Translations under genes and position numbers: made by a program | DNA from: Verrucomicrobiota bacterium | GTDB lineage: Bacteria > Verrucomicrobiota > Verrucomicrobiia > Verrucomicrobiales > DEV007 | Length of the DNA: 64,000 nt | Reading direction: 5' to 3' | Assembly (NCBI GenBank): GCA_003402735.1 | Contig: QQNE01000009.1 | Location: 1-64,000 of the forward strand | Shown: positions 61,707-64,000 of the stretch, piece by piece | How positions within the stretch are numbered: the stretch's first letter is position 1 | How the letters are laid out: each line of letters opens with the position of its first letter | Notes under the pieces: model-generated | Seen by the model: only the letters and a program-made list of their open reading frames with translations | The model's database searches: none | What the model was told of the DNA's origin: nothing

Positions 61707-62273
61707 ATGAACGGAGACACCTACCATGATGACATCGCCCAGATCATGGCCACCTCGCCGAGCGTGGTCGGGATCCTCGCCGTGGCCGCCATCATGCTCG
61801 TCGCCATTCTCTCCGCTGGCGGCGCCCTGGTCTCCTTCCTCTTCACCATGACTTTCTTCCGGATCCCGGAGGAACACCGCAAAATGGGGCTCGGCCAGGT
61901 CTGGCTCATTTGCGTGCCTTTCTTCGGCATCTGGTGGCTCCACGTGACCATCCGCAAGCTGGCGGCCTCGTTCGAATCCTTTTTCCAAAGCGCCCAGGCC
62001 ACCGACGACGCCGGTCACCGGCTGCACAACATCGAGTGCCCGGATTGCGATTACGGCGTCAGGGCCGGGCTGATTCTTTTCGTCACCACCATCGTCGCCC
62101 ATCTCTGCGGGTTTCTCTTCTACACGAAACTGCCCATGGTGATCCTGACCGGTCTCTCCGTGGCCGCGGCGGCTGTCACCCTCGTGGCGGTGGTCTATTT
62201 CTTCATCGTGTTCCGCATCCGCCGCCTCATCCCGGACCCGGAATTGGAAGCCCTCCCAGAAAGTTACATTTGA
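61707..62273 (+). CDS. Predicted membrane protein
   Basis: A 188-residue protein with several hydrophobic helices: SVVGILAVAAIMLVAILSAGGALVSFLF at ~19-46, GLGQVWLICVPFFGIWWLHVTI at ~61-82, AGLILFVTTIVAHLCGFLFY and VILTGLSVAAAAVTLVAVVYFFIVFRI. The middle carries an apparent CPDC pair (ECPDCDYG), like a small zinc or redox motif. The family is not recognised. It begins 2 bases after the Dabb gene, so the two are probably one operon. Confidence 0.6.
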   Translation: MNGDTYHDDIAQIMATSPSVVGILAVAAIMLVAILSAGGALVSFLFTMTFFRIPEEHRKMGLGQVWLICVPFFGIWWLHVTIRKLAASFESFFQSAQATDDAGHRLHNIECPDCDYGVRAGLILFVTTIVAHLCGFLFYTKLPMVILTGLSVAAAAVTLVAVVYFFIVFRIRRLIPDPELEALPESYI

Positions 62274-62396
62274 TCCAAGGCCCGACCCTGACGCGGCGGA
62301 TGACCGGAAAAACACGGTCCCTTCTCTGCTCCCCATTGCCGCGTTGACTTTCCCCATCCCCCTGCTCCCCTTTCCTTTCCCTGCCCCGCGCCGACC

Positions 62397-63155
62397 ATGT
62401 CCCGCACCCCGAAACTTGGCGTCAACATCGATCACGTGGCCACCCTGCGGCAGGCCCGTTACGCCCCGGACCCCCGCGTGCCCAACGCGGAGCCACTCCT
62501 GCTGCGCGCCGCCCGGGAATGCGAAGCCGCCGGTGCGGATTCGATCACGGTGCATCTCCGGGAAGATCGCCGCCATATCCAGGACCGCGATGTTTATGAA
62601 TTGCGGGAACATCTGCGGATCCCTCTGAACCTGGAGATGGGAAACACCCCGGCCATCCTCGAGATCGCCCTCCAGATCCGGCCGGACTACGTTTGTTTGG
62701 TGCCCGAACATCGCCGCGAAGTCACCACCGAGGGCGGGCTCGACGCCGTGGCGCACGCCCGTGACCTCGCCCCCACCATCCGCCGCCTCCGGGACAACGG
62801 CACCCTCGTGAGCCTCTTCATCGATCCGTTGCCGGACCAGGTAACCGCCGCGGCACGTCTCGGAGCCGACATGATCGAACTCCACACCGGCGCCTTTGCC
62901 AACGGCTGTCCGGAAGGCTGCGAGAACGAATTGCAGCGCCTCATCCAAACGGCCGAAAGCGCCCACCAGGCCGGACTGAAGGTGAACGCGGGTCACGGCA
63001 TCAACATGACCAACCTTCCGCGGCTCCTGACCATCCCCCATCTCCACGAACTCAACGTGGGTCACCACCTCGTTTCAGAGGCCATCTTCACCGGCCTGCG
63101 CGCCTCCGTGGCCGCCATGCTCTCCGCTCTGTCTTCCTGCCGGGTCTCCCCATGA
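62397..63155 (+). CDS. pdxJ: Pyridoxine 5'-phosphate synthase
   Basis: A 252-residue TIM-barrel enzyme that closes the pyridoxine ring from amino-acetone phosphate and deoxyxylulose-5-P. Hallmarks: LGVNIDHVATLRQARYAPDPRVPNAEPLL, ADSITVHLREDRRHIQDRDVYELR, PLNLEMGNTPAILEIALQIRPDYVCLVPEHRREVTTEGGLD, VSLFIDP, IELHTGAFA and VNAGHGINMTNLPRLLTIPHLHELNVGHHLVSEAIFTGL. Its stop overlaps the acpS start by 4 bases, the usual pdxJ-acpS pair. Confidence 0.96.
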   Translation: MSRTPKLGVNIDHVATLRQARYAPDPRVPNAEPLLLRAARECEAAGADSITVHLREDRRHIQDRDVYELREHLRIPLNLEMGNTPAILEIALQIRPDYVCLVPEHRREVTTEGGLDAVAHARDLAPTIRRLRDNGTLVSLFIDPLPDQVTAAARLGADMIELHTGAFANGCPEGCENELQRLIQTAESAHQAGLKVNAGHGINMTNLPRLLTIPHLHELNVGHHLVSEAIFTGLRASVAAMLSALSSCRVSP

Positions 63156-63547
63156 ACATCCACGGAATCGGTGTCGATGTCGTCGAGAACGCGCGCATCC
63201 GTCAGTCCATTGAACGACTTGGCGATGCCTTCCTCAACCGCGTTTTCACCCCGCGAGAACGTTCGTATTGCGATGCGATGAAGTTTCCCGCTCCCCATTA
63301 TGCCGCCCGGTTCGCCGCCAAGGAAGCCATCGCCAAAGCCTTCGGAACGGGCATCGGCAAAAATCTCCACTGGACGGACATGGAAATCCTGCGCAAGGAG
63401 AGTGGCGAGCCCTACGTGATTCTCGGCGGCAACGGAAAAGCCTATGCCGACCGCGTCGGCATCGTCCGCATCCTCATCAGCCTGACCCACACCGATCACT
63501 ATGCCGCAGCCAACGCCGTGGCCTGCAGCGACGACCATGCACCCTGA
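63152..63547 (+). CDS. acpS: Holo-acyl carrier protein synthase
   Basis: A 131-residue phosphopantetheinyl transferase that activates ACP. The motifs are HGIGVDVVENARIRQSIER, FTPRERSYCDAMKFPAPHYAARFAAKEAIAKAFGTG (metal and substrate residues Asp and Glu) and ISLTHTDHYAAANAVA. It overlaps pdxJ by 4 bases (63152-63155) and the next gene by 11 bases. Confidence 0.95.
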   Translation: MNIHGIGVDVVENARIRQSIERLGDAFLNRVFTPRERSYCDAMKFPAPHYAARFAAKEAIAKAFGTGIGKNLHWTDMEILRKESGEPYVILGGNGKAYADRVGIVRILISLTHTDHYAAANAVACSDDHAP

Positions 63548-64000
63548 CAAACCGAGCGAAGCGATTGAGTTGCCAGACGCGGTGGACGCGGTCCTGACGC
63601 GGCCCATCAAATCCTCACGGCGCCGCCGTCTGGAAACCGGGTTGCGCTGGGCCATGCGGATTCTCCTCGCCACTGTCTTCCTCGCCGCAGGCCTGCTCAA
63701 AGTGAAGGATCCGATCCGCTTCGCCGAGGATATCCGAAACTACCAACTGATGGCGGACCCGGTTCCCGCCGGATTGGCGCTGAGCCTGCCCTGGCTGGAA
63801 ATTCTGGCCGCGCTGGGCATCCTCACAGGTCTGCTCTATCGGGGCAGCCTGGTCCTGCTGGCCGGAATGACCCTCGTTTTCATGGTCGCCATCACCACCG
63901 CTTGGGCCCGCGGTCTGGACATCAGTTGCGGTTGCTTCGGCGAGCGCAGCGGCAACGCCACAAACTATCCGTTGCACCTCTTTGAGAATGGCGTCCTCCT
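63537..64000 (+). CDS. DoxX/MauE-like membrane protein, cut by window edge
   Basis: The open frame from ATG 63537 reaches the right edge (154 codons seen). After a polar N-terminus (about 1-40) it has a helix with MRILLATVFLAAGLLKVKDPIRFAEDIRNYQLM, a second with ALSLPWLEILAALGILTGLLY, a third with VLLAGMTLVFMVAITTAWARGLDISCGCFG. The GLLKVKDP and SCGCFG motifs are hallmarks of the MauE/DoxX-like family, in some cases linked to disulfide or amine-dehydrogenase maturation. It overlaps acpS by 11 bases. The C-terminus and the partner genes lie outside the window. Confidence 0.75.
   Translation, partial: MHPDKPSEAIELPDAVDAVLTRPIKSSRRRRLETGLRWAMRILLATVFLAAGLLKVKDPIRFAEDIRNYQLMADPVPAGLALSLPWLEILAALGILTGLLYRGSLVLLAGMTLVFMVAITTAWARGLDISCGCFGERSGNATNYPLHLFENGVL

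Noticed and set aside
1-64000. CRISPR array or intact insertion sequence
   Set aside because: No regularly spaced direct repeats with unique spacers and no transposase with terminal inverted repeats were found by eye on either strand.

Overview
The window is a GC-rich bacterial chromosome segment, most probably from a member of the Verrucomicrobiota. Support for this comes from the 2,892-residue secreted Calx-beta protein whose C-terminus carries a DPDQDG...LLEYASGTD motif (a style I associate with verrucomicrobial exoproteins), Gram-negative envelope genes (an Mla lipid transport operon and outer-membrane beta-barrel), a twin AP2-like protein, and the overall gene mix. The phylum is an inference from gene content; there is no rRNA here.

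Positions 1 to about 5200 look like one end of an integrated phage-like or plasmid-like element. Its genes read leftwards: an excisionase-type HTH protein, a 46-residue HTH protein, a primase-polymerase/SF3 helicase fusion, and a family A DNA polymerase that runs off the left edge. The element appears to have cut a Tat-exported ceramidase-like gene, of which only the first ~90 codons remain (about 5205-5472).

From 5.5 to 23 kb the content is ordinary chromosomal genes: cysJ, a Ski2-like helicase, trpF, two secreted proteins, a glutathione-independent formaldehyde dehydrogenase with a TIM-barrel protein, tRNA-Gly(TCC), a beta-barrel plus Wzz-like pair, an SDR, a RluA-type pseudouridine synthase, a DUF808 membrane protein and an NRAMP-like transporter. 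From 22.6 to 31.3 kb there is a ParA-like ATPase with a putative Roadblock-like partner, groES-groEL with a strong terminator, an RmlC-like cupin translationally coupled to an ABC exporter, a degenerate HNH-like small protein, an M48 protease and an alpha/beta hydrolase.

From 31.3 to 45 kb the region is more accessory in character: an HNH nuclease, the giant metalloprotease/Calx-beta exoprotein, a single-HKD phospholipase D-like protein, an AbrB/PIN toxin-antitoxin pair with three phased operator-like repeats, a potassium-channel/RCK protein and a J-domain protein.

From 45.9 kb to the end core genes dominate: carB, an Mla-type ABC permease/ATPase/MCE operon, rplU-rpmA, trmL, the twin AP2-like gene behind a near-consensus promoter, an ATP-grasp/alpha-E/transglutaminase operon, a bioD-glmM pair, pgi, a Dabb protein, a membrane protein, and pdxJ-acpS followed by a DoxX/MauE-like gene that runs off the right edge. 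No CRISPR array, rRNA or intact insertion sequence was seen.
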